From an uncultured Clostridia bacterium (GTDB taxonomy: Bacteria; Bacillota; Clostridia; TANB77; UBA1234), in assembly GCA_947624765.1 (NCBI GenBank), contig CANQLS010000010.1:1-15612 (forward strand): a DNA stretch of 15,612 nucleotides, read 5' to 3'. Each line of letters starts with the position of its first letter. Positions within the stretch are counted from its first letter, which is position 1. Position numbers and translations under genes: made by a program. This document shows, piece after piece, positions 7,268 through 12,913 of this stretch. The notes under the pieces are model-generated. The model saw nothing but the letters and a program-made list of their open reading frames with translations. It was not told the DNA's origin and did not search any database.

Positions 7268-7317
7268 AAAAATGAATAATGAATAGTCAATAATGCCACT
7301 ATTCACTATTCATTTTT
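7268..7317 (-). terminator. 20-bp hairpin with T-run between khpB and mnmE
   Basis: Arms 7268-7287 and 7298-7317 pair over 20 positions with one mismatch, around a 10-nt loop. On the minus strand the 3' arm ends in a run of six T, so it reads as an intrinsic terminator for the rpmH-khpB unit, starting 9 bp after the khpB stop. The arms are built from 7-bp tandem units (AATGAAT twice on one side, ACTATTC twice on the other). The stem is AT-rich, so termination may be partial. Confidence 0.6.
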
Positions 7318-7326
7318 CACTAAATT

Positions 7327-7998
7327 TTACTTCAATGACACAACAACTTTACGATATGGTTCTTCTCCAACACTAGAAGTCTTTACCTTTGGGTGATTTT
7401 GTAAAGCTTCATGAATAACCTTTCTTTCAAAAGCTACCATTGGTTCTAAAGAAACACTCTTTCTTTTAGCAACAACTGTATTAGCTACTTTTAAAGCCAA
7501 CTCTTCTAAAGTTTTTTCTCTTTTAGCACGATAATTTTCAGCATCAACAATTACTCTAACTTTCTTTTCACGATTTTTATTAACAATATTCATAACTAAT
7601 ACTTGTAACGCTTCTAAAGTTTCTCCCCTATAACCTATTACAAGACCGGCTTTTTCGCCAGATAACTCTATTCTAAGTGCATCATCACTTTCTTTAGCCT
7701 CTATTGTAAGTTCTATACCTAAACAACTTATATACTCTTTTAAAAATCTTATAGCAATATCTTTTGCAGAATTAATTTCATCTTCATTTGGCTTAGTATA
7801 TTCATGCTCTTTCTCAACTTTCTTCTCTAATTCAGTTAATTTCACTCTTACTTGCTTTGGATCTAATATACTAAAAAATGTTTTTTTTGGTTCCTTTAAT
7901 ATTTCAATTTGAACACTTTCTTTTGGCAAACCAATTTTTCTTAAACCATCTTCTAAAGCCTCATCATATGTTTTTCCTACTCCTTCAGCTTCTTTCAT
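7327..7998 (-). CDS. khpB: RNA-binding protein KhpB (Jag/EloR), Jag-N, KH and R3H domains
   Basis: A 223-aa cytoplasmic RNA-binding protein. In studied Firmicutes it pairs with KhpA and affects cell elongation and division. Residues 1-52 form the Jag N-terminal domain (GKTYDEALEDGLRKIGL, then EPKKTFFSIL). An acidic/charged linker follows (about 55-78). The KH domain covers about 79-155 with its GXXG loop as GYRG (122-125). The R3H domain has R192-x3-H196 in ERKVIHEAL and ends GEEPYRKVVVSLK. ATG 7998 has GGAGG 8 nt upstream. It starts 12 bp after the yidC stop, so the two are almost certainly co-transcribed, the standard arrangement. KhpA is not in this window. Confidence 0.95.
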   Translation of the reverse strand: MKEAEGVGKTYDEALEDGLRKIGLPKESVQIEILKEPKKTFFSILDPKQVRVKLTELEKKVEKEHEYTKPNEDEINSAKDIAIRFLKEYISCLGIELTIEAKESDDALRIELSGEKAGLVIGYRGETLEALQVLVMNIVNKNREKKVRVIVDAENYRAKREKTLEELALKVANTVVAKRKSVSLEPMVAFERKVIHEALQNHPKVKTSSVGEEPYRKVVVSLK

Positions 7999-8010
7999 GT
8001 TTACTTCCTC

Positions 8011-8832
8011 CTAACTTTCTTTTTTCATATCAAAATACTTTTTAAGCAATAATTGTATTATAATTTGTAAGAAACTACTAAAAAACCAATATAGTCCTAA
8101 TCCTTGTGGCACAATAAATGCAATATATCCTGAAAGTAATGGCATTAAAATATTCATCATTTGCATATTAGGCATTGGAATTTCATCTTCACTCTTTTCC
8201 TTTTTCTCAACTACTTGTTGCTTTCCATTTACAACATATATAGAAAGCCATGTGAAAATAACAGAAAGAATCGGTAATATCCACAATTTATAATCAGACT
8301 TATTTTCTGAAGCAACATCACCCAAATCAATTCCTAAAAAGTCTAAATCTAAAATATTTTCACTCTGTATTACTTTCAACTCAATATAACGATTTTGCTT
8401 TATAAAATCATCATAAGAACCTGTATAATCTTCTGGTATCAATTCTTGAATCTTTGCTCTTATTTCTTCTTGAGGCATTTTTACCATATTGGTAAGCGGC
8501 TTTCCTACTACATATAACATACCTAATATAATTGGAATTTGAATAAATGAAATTAAACATCCACCAAAAGGATTAAATTTATTATCAAGCATAAGCTTTT
8601 GATACTCTGCAGCTAACTTTTCTTGATCATCTTTATATCTATTCTGTAAATCTAATAATAATGGTTGCATCTTTTTAGACTGCTCTAAAGATTTTTGTTG
8701 TTTTATAGTTAACGGTAATAAAATCAACTTCGTAATAATAGTAAAAATCAATATTGCAATTCCATAATTATGTACTATTTCATAGATGCCATATAATAAA
8801 TACCCAAATAACTGTGCAATCCAATCAAACAA
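8011..8832 (-). CDS. yidC: Membrane protein insertase YidC/OxaI (TTG start)
   Basis: A 273-aa membrane insertase that places proteins in the cytoplasmic membrane with or without SecYEG. Hydrophobic segments lie at about 3-18, 23-42, 94-113, 180-200 and 230-260. The cytoplasmic coiled hairpin is LTIKQQKSLEQSKKMQPLLLDLQNRYKDDQEKL, followed by NPFGGCLISFIQIPI. The hydrophilic-groove charge, Arg in SpoIIIJ, appears as Lys35 in TIITKLILLP. No lipoprotein signal is seen. I chose TTG 8832 because a perfect AAAGGAGG lies 7 nt before it, overlapping the yidD stop. Upstream ATGs at 8874 and 8853 lack any ribosome-binding site and would overlap yidD. The protein then begins FDWIAQLFGYLL, matching clostridial homologues. 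Confidence 0.94.
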   Translation of the reverse strand: MFDWIAQLFGYLLYGIYEIVHNYGIAILIFTIITKLILLPLTIKQQKSLEQSKKMQPLLLDLQNRYKDDQEKLAAEYQKLMLDNKFNPFGGCLISFIQIPIILGMLYVVGKPLTNMVKMPQEEIRAKIQELIPEDYTGSYDDFIKQNRYIELKVIQSENILDLDFLGIDLGDVASENKSDYKLWILPILSVIFTWLSIYVVNGKQQVVEKKEKSEDEIPMPNMQMMNILMPLLSGYIAFIVPQGLGLYWFFSSFLQIIIQLLLKKYFDMKKES

Positions 8833-8837
8833 CTCTT

Positions 8838-8845
8838 TTCCTCCT
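8838..8845 (-). promoter_or_regulatory. Ribosome binding site deciding the yidC TTG start
   Basis: Perfect AAAGGAGG on the minus strand, directly against the yidD TAA stop (whose last two A's it follows), 5 bp before the TTG at 8832 plus a short purine spacer. No comparable site precedes the in-frame upstream ATGs. Confidence 0.8.
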
Positions 8846-9067
8846 TTATTCATATTTATCAGGAACAGGATCATAAGCTCCTTTTGCCATTGGATTACAT
8901 CTTAAAATTCTATTAATTCCTAACAATATTCCTCTTCTTACTCCAAATCGCCTTACTGCCTCAATAGTATATTCAGAACAAGTAGGAATATATTTGCAAT
9001 TTTTTCCAATGATAGGAGATAAAGTATTTTGATATATTCTAATAAGAAAAATAACAAAACTTTTCAT
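8846..9067 (-). CDS. yidD: Membrane protein insertion efficiency factor YidD
   Basis: A 73-aa protein of the YidD (UPF0161) family, a small membrane-associated protein thought to assist YidC-dependent insertion. Conserved blocks: FLIRIYQNTLSP (7-18), the cysteine motif CKYIPTCSEYTIEAVRRFG, and RILRCNP. The usual GGYDPVP end is here AKGAYDPVP. An amphipathic/hydrophobic N-terminus is present. The frame is open nine codons further, but ATG 9067 is chosen because it overlaps the rnpA stop as ATGA, the classic translationally coupled arrangement, has AGGA about 9 nt upstream, and gives the usual length. The longer form would read through the end of rnpA. Confidence 0.93.
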   Translation of the reverse strand: MKSFVIFLIRIYQNTLSPIIGKNCKYIPTCSEYTIEAVRRFGVRRGILLGINRILRCNPMAKGAYDPVPDKYE

Positions 9068-9408
9068 AATAGCATTCCTGATTTCAATAAACAATTTTCT
9101 AAATCATCATAAATATTTTGAAAAGTAGCCATTTCAAACTGATTTTTATTTCGCCACAAAATAACAATTTGATATCCTACTTTCATTTCTTTCTCTTTTA
9201 ATCTATAAGCTTCTCTAATCAATCTTTTAATGCGATTACGTTGAACACTATTTAGTCCCTTCTTACCTACTGCAATTCCTAAAAAATTATTTTCACATTG
9301 TGAATAACATAAAAAGTAAACACAAAGATATTCTCCATTTATCCACTTACCATGCTTCAAAATTTTTTGAAAATCTGTACTTTGCTTTAAAGATAATGTT
9401 TTTTGCAT
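9064..9408 (-). CDS. rnpA: Ribonuclease P protein component
   Basis: A 114-aa basic protein subunit of RNase P, which helps the catalytic RNA cleave 5' leaders from pre-tRNAs. The start is SLKQSTDFQKILKHGKW. The central RNR motif RNRIKRLIREAYR (57-69) is the family hallmark and binds the RNA. The preceding GIAVGKKGLNSVQ is also conserved. An upstream in-frame ATG at 9426 would overlap its own ribosome-binding region; ATG 9408 is preceded by GGGAGAGGTG at about 6 nt and yields the canonical N-terminus. It is separated from rpmH by 102 bp that contain a strong terminator-like hairpin, and overlaps yidD by 4 bp. Its stop is TGA. Confidence 0.96.
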   Translation of the reverse strand: MQKTLSLKQSTDFQKILKHGKWINGEYLCVYFLCYSQCENNFLGIAVGKKGLNSVQRNRIKRLIREAYRLKEKEMKVGYQIVILWRNKNQFEMATFQNIYDDLENCLLKSGMLL

Positions 9409-9430
9409 ATTATGCACCTCTCCCATTTAG

Positions 9431-9454
9431 AAAAAAAGGGCCACTTACAGGCCC
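9431..9454 (-). terminator. Intrinsic terminator/attenuator between rpmH and rnpA
   Basis: On the minus strand GGGCC (9454-9450), a 7-nt loop and GGCCC (9442-9438) are followed at once by seven T (9437-9431). This is the cleanest Rho-independent terminator in the window. It sits inside the rpmH-rnpA operon, 22 nt before the rnpA ATG, so it probably lets abundant L34 mRNA end here while a fraction reads through into rnpA-yidD-yidC-khpB. Confidence 0.85.
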
Positions 9455-9510
9455 CACATTATCCATTATTTTTTTACATATGAAAATTTTAATCTTAAAA
9501 ATTTCCACAC

Positions 9511-9645
9511 CTATGCTGAAAGTTTCTTTCTTCCTTTTAACATTCTTCTTTTAAGCACTTTTCTGCCATTTGCTGTACTCATTCTCTTTCTAAAACCATG
9601 TTCTTTCTTTTCTTGTCTATTTTTTTGTTGAAATGTTCTTTTCAT
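9511..9645 (-). CDS. rpmH: 50S ribosomal protein L34
   Basis: A very small, highly basic protein of 44 aa, translated from ATG 9645 to TAG 9511. It begins MKRTFQQKNRQEKKEHGFRK and continues with the RMST block and NGRKVLKRR, ending in KGRKKLSA, the full-length bL34 pattern. L34 is a component of the large ribosomal subunit. GGAGGTG lies 5 nt before the ATG. It is the first gene leftward from the origin, behind a perfect-consensus promoter, and is followed by a strong terminator before rnpA. Gln at position 7 and Glu at 12 replace residues that are often Pro and Arg/Lys in other bacteria; otherwise it is ordinary. Confidence 0.97.
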   Translation of the reverse strand: MKRTFQQKNRQEKKEHGFRKRMSTANGRKVLKRRMLKGRKKLSA

Positions 9646-9688
9646 GTTTACACCTCCGAATCTTTCGCTCATCTAAAGCAACGTATGT

Positions 9689-9717
9689 ATTATATAACGC
9701 TCCCTTGCTCTTGTCAA
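9689..9717 (-). promoter_or_regulatory. Perfect-consensus rpmH promoter
   Basis: Minus strand: TTGACA (9717-9712), exactly 17 bp, then TATAAT (9694-9689). All 12 hexamer bases match the sigma-A consensus. The start near 9682 gives a leader of about 37 nt before rpmH. This fits very high ribosomal-protein expression and drives the operon toward rnpA. Confidence 0.9.
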
Positions 9718-9826
9718 CCATTTATGAAAAATTTTATAAGTTTTCGGGTAGTGTATTATTATGTAAATCTGTAAATGATAAATGTAAACTTACGGAACGT
9801 TAATTTAAAAAATTTTTTAATATTTC

Positions 9827-9855
9827 TTGCAATTATATCGAAGAATAGATATAAT
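9827..9855 (+). promoter_or_regulatory. dnaA promoter
   Basis: TTGCAA (9827-9832, 5/6 to -35), 17-bp spacer, TATAAT (9850-9855, perfect). Transcription would begin near 9862, giving an unusually long leader of about 300 nt that includes the DnaA-box cluster. DnaA bound there could repress its own synthesis (known for dnaA genes; inferred here). Confidence 0.75.
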
Positions 9856-9866
9856 GTTAGTAACTT
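9853..9866 (+). repeat. 14-bp direct repeat, copy 1
   Basis: AATGTTAGTAACTT, overlapping the last three bases of the dnaA -10 and spanning the predicted start. An identical copy lies at 10125-10138, and a partial copy (AATGTTAG) at 10053-10060. Confidence 0.7.
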
Positions 9867-9888
9867 CTATACATATTGAAATGTATAG
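9867..9888 (+). repeat. Hairpin at the 5' end of the dnaA transcript
   Basis: CTATACAT (9867-9874) pairs perfectly with ATGTATAG (9881-9888) over a 6-nt loop. It begins about 5 nt after the predicted dnaA transcription start. It has no T-run after it, so it is not a terminator; a 5'-stabilising hairpin or an operator dyad is possible. Confidence 0.5.
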
Positions 9889-9920
9889 GGTTTGAGAGTA
9901 GTATATCATAATTAATTAAT

Positions 9921-9935
9921 ATGTAAATTTTACAT
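9921..9935. repeat. AT-rich dyad in the oriC leader
   Basis: ATGTAAA (9921-9927) and TTTACAT (9929-9935) around one central base, inside an almost pure A/T block of about 40 bp. It may be a melting-prone tract or a regulator site; no known motif is recognised. Confidence 0.35.
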
Positions 9936-10080
9936 AAAATTATTAATTGATTACAAATTTTTGTTCGCATAAAAAATGTTGGGAAAGTAATATTATTTTT
10001 TGAAACTAGCTTGTCACAATACTTTCGCGATTTTTAGAAAAGTTTGTAGAAAAATGTTAGAGTTCTTAGTGTTTTAAAGG

Positions 10081-10124
10081 ATTTTCACAAACTTATCCAC
10101 ATTTTTATCAACATTTGTGAATAA
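10081..10124. promoter_or_regulatory. DnaA-box cluster upstream of dnaA
   Basis: Perfect TTATCCACA (10093-10101, plus), TTATCAACA (10105-10113, plus, one mismatch) and TTATTCACA (10116-10124, minus, fits TTATNCACA). A weaker ATTTTCACA (10081-10089, two mismatches) precedes them. The three plus-strand sites start exactly 12 bp apart. The cluster ends 45 bp before the dnaA ATG. Confidence 0.9.
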
Positions 10125-10138
10125 AATGTTAGTAACTT
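10125..10138 (+). repeat. 14-bp direct repeat, copy 2
   Basis: A second AATGTTAGTAACTT, starting at the base after the last DnaA box and ending 14 bp before the dnaA Shine-Dalgarno. It is identical to 9853-9866. Confidence 0.7.
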
Positions 10139-10168
10139 TGTAAATTATCAATAGGAGGTTCGCTAGAA

Positions 10169-11473
10169 ATGATAGAGGAGTATTGGACTAGGGTTCTAGA
10201 ACTTGTACAGCCTGAGATGTCAAGTATCAGTTTTGACACTTGGATAAAAACATTACAACCAATCGGTATGGACGATAACACATTTACAGTAAAAGCAAGT
10301 TCAGTTTTTCAAAAAAATATTATTGATACCCGATATGGTGAACTAGTAAAATCAGCTATTCGCCATATTGTAAACAAAGATTTAGAATTAAAAGTAATTC
10401 TTGAAGAGGGAGAAAAAGAGGAAACTTTAAACAATAAAAAGGATATTGTATCTAATAATATATTAAATCCAAAATATACATTTGATAGTTTTGTTATTGG
10501 AGAGAATAATCGTTTCGCACACGCAGCAGCCTTGGCAGCAGCTGAAAGTTTAGGTAAAGCATACAACCCTTTATTTATTTATGGTGGAGTAGGACTAGGC
10601 AAAACTCATTTAATGCATGCTATTGGTAATTTTGTATTATCTCAAAATAAAGATGCTAAAGTTTTATATATTACTTCAGAAAAATTTACAAATGAATTAA
10701 TTAATGCAATTCAGAGAAATACAAATGAAGAGTTTCGAGATAAATATAGAAATATTGATTTATTATTAATAGATGATATTCAATTTTTCATTGGAAAAGA
10801 AAGATGCCAAGAAGAATTTTTCCATACATTTAATGCTTTATATGAAAATGGAAAACAAATGGTAATCTCTAGTGATAAACCTCCAAAAGATATAAATCCA
10901 TTAGAGGAGAGGTTGAAATCAAGATTCGAATGGGGATTAGTAGCTGATATTGGAAAACCAGACTATGAAACAAGATATGCTATATTAAGGAAAAAAACCG
11001 AAACTGAAAATATTCATATAGATGATGAAATATTATCTATGATAGCTATAAAAGTAGAATCTAATATTCGTGAATTAGAAGGAATTTTAAATAAAATGAT
11101 TGCATGGTCATCACTTACTAATAGTGAAATAACTATGGAACTTGCAGAAAAAGAACTTTCTAATTTACATCAATCAAAAGAAAAAGTAATCACAATAGAT
11201 TATATTCAAAATATTGTTGCAAAATATTATAACTTAAACCAAAATGATTTTAAAATTCAAAGAAAGACAAGCGATATTGCTTTTCCTAGACAAATTGCAA
11301 TGTATCTTTCAAAACAATTAACTGGAATGTCTTTAAAAGAAATCGGAAAAGAGTTTGGCGGTAAAGATCATTCAACAGTAATTTATGCAATAAAGAAAAT
11401 AGAGGATACCATGAACATAGATCCAAATACTAAAATCATTGTGGATAACATTAGAAAGATGATTTTGAATTAA
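10169..11473 (+). CDS. dnaA: Chromosomal replication initiator protein DnaA
   Basis: A 434-aa AAA+ initiator that binds DnaA boxes and, as an ATP-bound filament, opens the origin. Domain I covers about 1-80 (YWTRVLELVQPEMSSISFDTWI); the domain II linker is very short (about 81-100). Domain III has Walker A GGVGLGKT (139-146), Walker B LLLIDDIQ (198-205), sensor I around VISSDKPP (232-239) and sensor II near SNIRELEG (298-305). Domain IV holds the DnaA-box-binding signature EIGKEFGGKDHSTV (391-404). ATG 10169 is preceded by AGGAGG with a rather long 10-nt spacer. The gene is flanked by both halves of the origin, and box clusters in its leader suggest autoregulation. The total length is slightly below that of B. 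subtilis DnaA because of the short linker. Confidence 0.98.
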   Translation: MIEEYWTRVLELVQPEMSSISFDTWIKTLQPIGMDDNTFTVKASSVFQKNIIDTRYGELVKSAIRHIVNKDLELKVILEEGEKEETLNNKKDIVSNNILNPKYTFDSFVIGENNRFAHAAALAAAESLGKAYNPLFIYGGVGLGKTHLMHAIGNFVLSQNKDAKVLYITSEKFTNELINAIQRNTNEEFRDKYRNIDLLLIDDIQFFIGKERCQEEFFHTFNALYENGKQMVISSDKPPKDINPLEERLKSRFEWGLVADIGKPDYETRYAILRKKTETENIHIDDEILSMIAIKVESNIRELEGILNKMIAWSSLTNSEITMELAEKELSNLHQSKEKVITIDYIQNIVAKYYNLNQNDFKIQRKTSDIAFPRQIAMYLSKQLTGMSLKEIGKEFGGKDHSTVIYAIKKIEDTMNIDPNTKIIVDNIRKMILN

Positions 11474-11570
11474 AGTATTGCAATTACTAAAAGGTTACAT
11501 AAGAAAATTTTTTGATAAAAAATCGTCAGCTCTTCTTACGGAAGCAATGCATTAGATACTAACACTAAAA

Positions 11571-11639
11571 TGTGAAAAAGATGTAAATAATGTGTGATTA
11601 ATTCACTTAAGATAAAATTTGTTAAAACGATGTTAATAA
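11571..11639 (-). promoter_or_regulatory. Array of near-consensus minus-strand DnaA boxes
   Basis: Minus-strand 9-mers each one mismatch from TTATNCACA: TTTTTCACA (11579-11571), TTATTTACA (11590-11582), TTAATCACA (11601-11593) and TTATTAACA (11639-11631). The first three start exactly 11 bp apart, so they face the same side of the helix. Individually each is weak in AT-rich DNA. Confidence 0.5.
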
Positions 11640-11660
11640 AAAGTGTAAACTTTCAACAAG

Positions 11661-11713
11661 TTATCAACACTAAAAAAATCTTCGGAAATGGCGCTTTGTG
11701 GTACTTTTCCACA
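11661..11713 (+). promoter_or_regulatory. DnaA boxes next to the unwinding site
   Basis: TTATCAACA (11661-11669) and TTTTCCACA (11705-11713), both plus strand and each one mismatch from TTATCCACA. The second stands 13 bp before the triplet repeats, in the orientation used by the trio-proximal box of Bacillus subtilis. The segment between them includes the locally GC-richer GGCGC (11690-11694). Confidence 0.75.
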
Positions 11714-11726
11714 TTGCTAACATCAC

Positions 11727-11744
11727 TTATTATTACTACTACTA
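11727..11744 (-). promoter_or_regulatory. DnaA-trio element and unwinding site
   Basis: The plus strand reads TTA three times then CTA three times, so the lower strand is 3'-AAT-AAT-AAT-GAT-GAT-GAT-5': six consecutive triplets fitting the published 3'-[G/A]A[T/A]-5' DnaA-trio. An A/T tract (11744-11770) follows at once, suited to melting. The position, 13 bp after a DnaA box, supports this as the site where the DnaA filament grips single-stranded DNA. Confidence 0.8.
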
Positions 11745-11783
11745 AAATATATTTATTTAAAAGAAAAAAATGGAGGTTTAAAA

Positions 11784-12902
11784 ATGAAATTTGTTTGTGA
11801 AAAAGAAAAATTATTAATTGGATTAAACTATGTAACCCGTAGTTCCGTAGGAAGAACAACTGAACCAATACTAGAAGGTATATTATTAAACTTAAAAAAT
11901 AATACTTTAATTTTAACAACAAATGATTTAGATATAGGAATGGAATATGTTGTTACTGAATGTGATATTTTAGAAGAAGGAAAAACGGTAGTAGATTGTA
12001 AAATGTTTGGAGATATTATTAGAAAATTACCAAATGAAGAGTTAACTATCTATCAAAATGATAAAAATTTATTAGTAATTGAAAGTGAAGGTTCACAATA
12101 TAAACTTTCTACTATGAATCCAGAACAGTTTTCCACATTACCTGTTATTAATGTGGAAAAGAGTGTATCATTATTGCAAAAAACGTTAAAAGATATGATT
12201 CGTAAAACTATGTTTGCAATTAGTACAGATGAAAACAGACCAATATTTACAGGAGGATTATTAGAAATTAAAGATAATATGTTATATGTTGTTGCAGTAG
12301 ATGGATTTAGATTAGGATTAAGGAAAGCTCCTGTTATAGAAGCTAGTGAAGATTTTAGTGCTGTTATTCCAGGAAAATATTTAAATGAAGTTATTAAAAA
12401 TTTATCAGAAAATGATGAAACAATTCAAATTGGTGTTTCGAAAAATCAAGCATTATTTGAATTTGGAAATTGTAAAGTTGTAACTAGATTATTAGAAGGA
12501 GAATTTTTAAACTATAATAATGTAATTCCAAACGAGAGAGAAACAAGAATAAAAGTAAATAAAGATAATTTACAAGGTGCTATAGAAAGAGCTTCAATAT
12601 TTTCAACAACTGCTAGTGAAAAGGAAAAGAAATATCCTATAAAAATGTTTATAAATTTAGGAAACTTAATTATTTCTTGTACTTCACAAATTGGAGATGC
12701 AAAGGAAGAAATCGTAATTGAAACAGAAGGAAAAGAGCTAGAAATTGGTTTTAATCCTAAATATTTATTAGATGCTTTAAAAAATATTGAAGATGATGAA
12801 ATTTATTTAGATTTTGGAAATAATATTTCGCCATGCATAATTAGACCTACTTTAGAGGATAAGTTCATTTATATGGTTTCTCCAGTAAGATTAAAAGAAT
12901 AA
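11784..12902 (+). CDS. dnaN: DNA polymerase III sliding clamp (beta subunit)
   Basis: A 372-aa protein forming a ring dimer around DNA that tethers replicative polymerase and other partners. Three repeated clamp folds are expected at about 1-125, 128-250 and 252-372. Family features seen include ILEGILLNLKNNTLILTTNDLDIGMEY near the N-terminus, FAISTDENRPIFTGGLLE at the domain 1-2 boundary region, VDGFRLGLRK, and the C-terminal MVSPVRLKE that forms part of the partner-binding pocket. ATG 11784 has GGAGG 7 nt upstream. It directly follows the origin unwinding region and is 11 bp from recF, whose Shine-Dalgarno overlaps the dnaN stop codon, indicating co-transcription. Confidence 0.97.
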   Translation: MKFVCEKEKLLIGLNYVTRSSVGRTTEPILEGILLNLKNNTLILTTNDLDIGMEYVVTECDILEEGKTVVDCKMFGDIIRKLPNEELTIYQNDKNLLVIESEGSQYKLSTMNPEQFSTLPVINVEKSVSLLQKTLKDMIRKTMFAISTDENRPIFTGGLLEIKDNMLYVVAVDGFRLGLRKAPVIEASEDFSAVIPGKYLNEVIKNLSENDETIQIGVSKNQALFEFGNCKVVTRLLEGEFLNYNNVIPNERETRIKVNKDNLQGAIERASIFSTTASEKEKKYPIKMFINLGNLIISCTSQIGDAKEEIVIETEGKELEIGFNPKYLLDALKNIEDDEIYLDFGNNISPCIIRPTLEDKFIYMVSPVRLKE

Positions 12903-12913
12903 AGGAGAAAATT

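Larger units (their letters stand above)
9646..10168. other. Upstream half of oriC (rpmH-dnaA intergenic)
   Basis: This 523-bp divergent intergenic region has no coding frame worth calling. It contains the rpmH promoter (leftward), the dnaA promoter (rightward), an AT-rich dyad region (about 9909-9950), a phased DnaA-box cluster (10081-10124), and two copies of a 14-bp repeat. It corresponds in position to the incA/incB half of the Bacillus subtilis origin. No DnaA-trio pattern follows the plus-strand boxes here, so unwinding more likely occurs downstream of dnaA. Confidence 0.8.
11474..11783. other. Downstream half of oriC (dnaA-dnaN intergenic)
   Basis: This 310-bp gene-free stretch holds minus-strand DnaA-box-like sites, two plus-strand boxes, the DnaA-trio and an AT-rich tract before the dnaN Shine-Dalgarno. 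It matches the incC/unwinding half of the Bacillus subtilis origin. I found no convincing dnaN-specific promoter, so dnaN may be read from the dnaA promoter. Confidence 0.85.

Noticed and set aside
7243..7299. 19-codon N-terminal extension of mnmE
   Set aside because: It would be translated through the hairpin after khpB, and the conserved MnmE N-terminus begins exactly at ATG 7242 with a good Shine-Dalgarno.
9501..9509. ATTTCCACA just after rpmH as a DnaA box
   Set aside because: It has two mismatches and is isolated from either cluster; such matches are expected by chance in AT-rich DNA.
11697..11705. Minus-strand DnaA box facing the 11705 box
   Set aside because: TGTGG matches but the other half differs at four positions from TTATNCACA. 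It may be a half-site but cannot be called.
11594..11922. Short open frames on both strands in the dnaA-dnaN gap
   Set aside because: They lack Shine-Dalgarno sites and family similarity, overlap the origin elements and dnaN, and reflect A/T-rich non-coding sequence.
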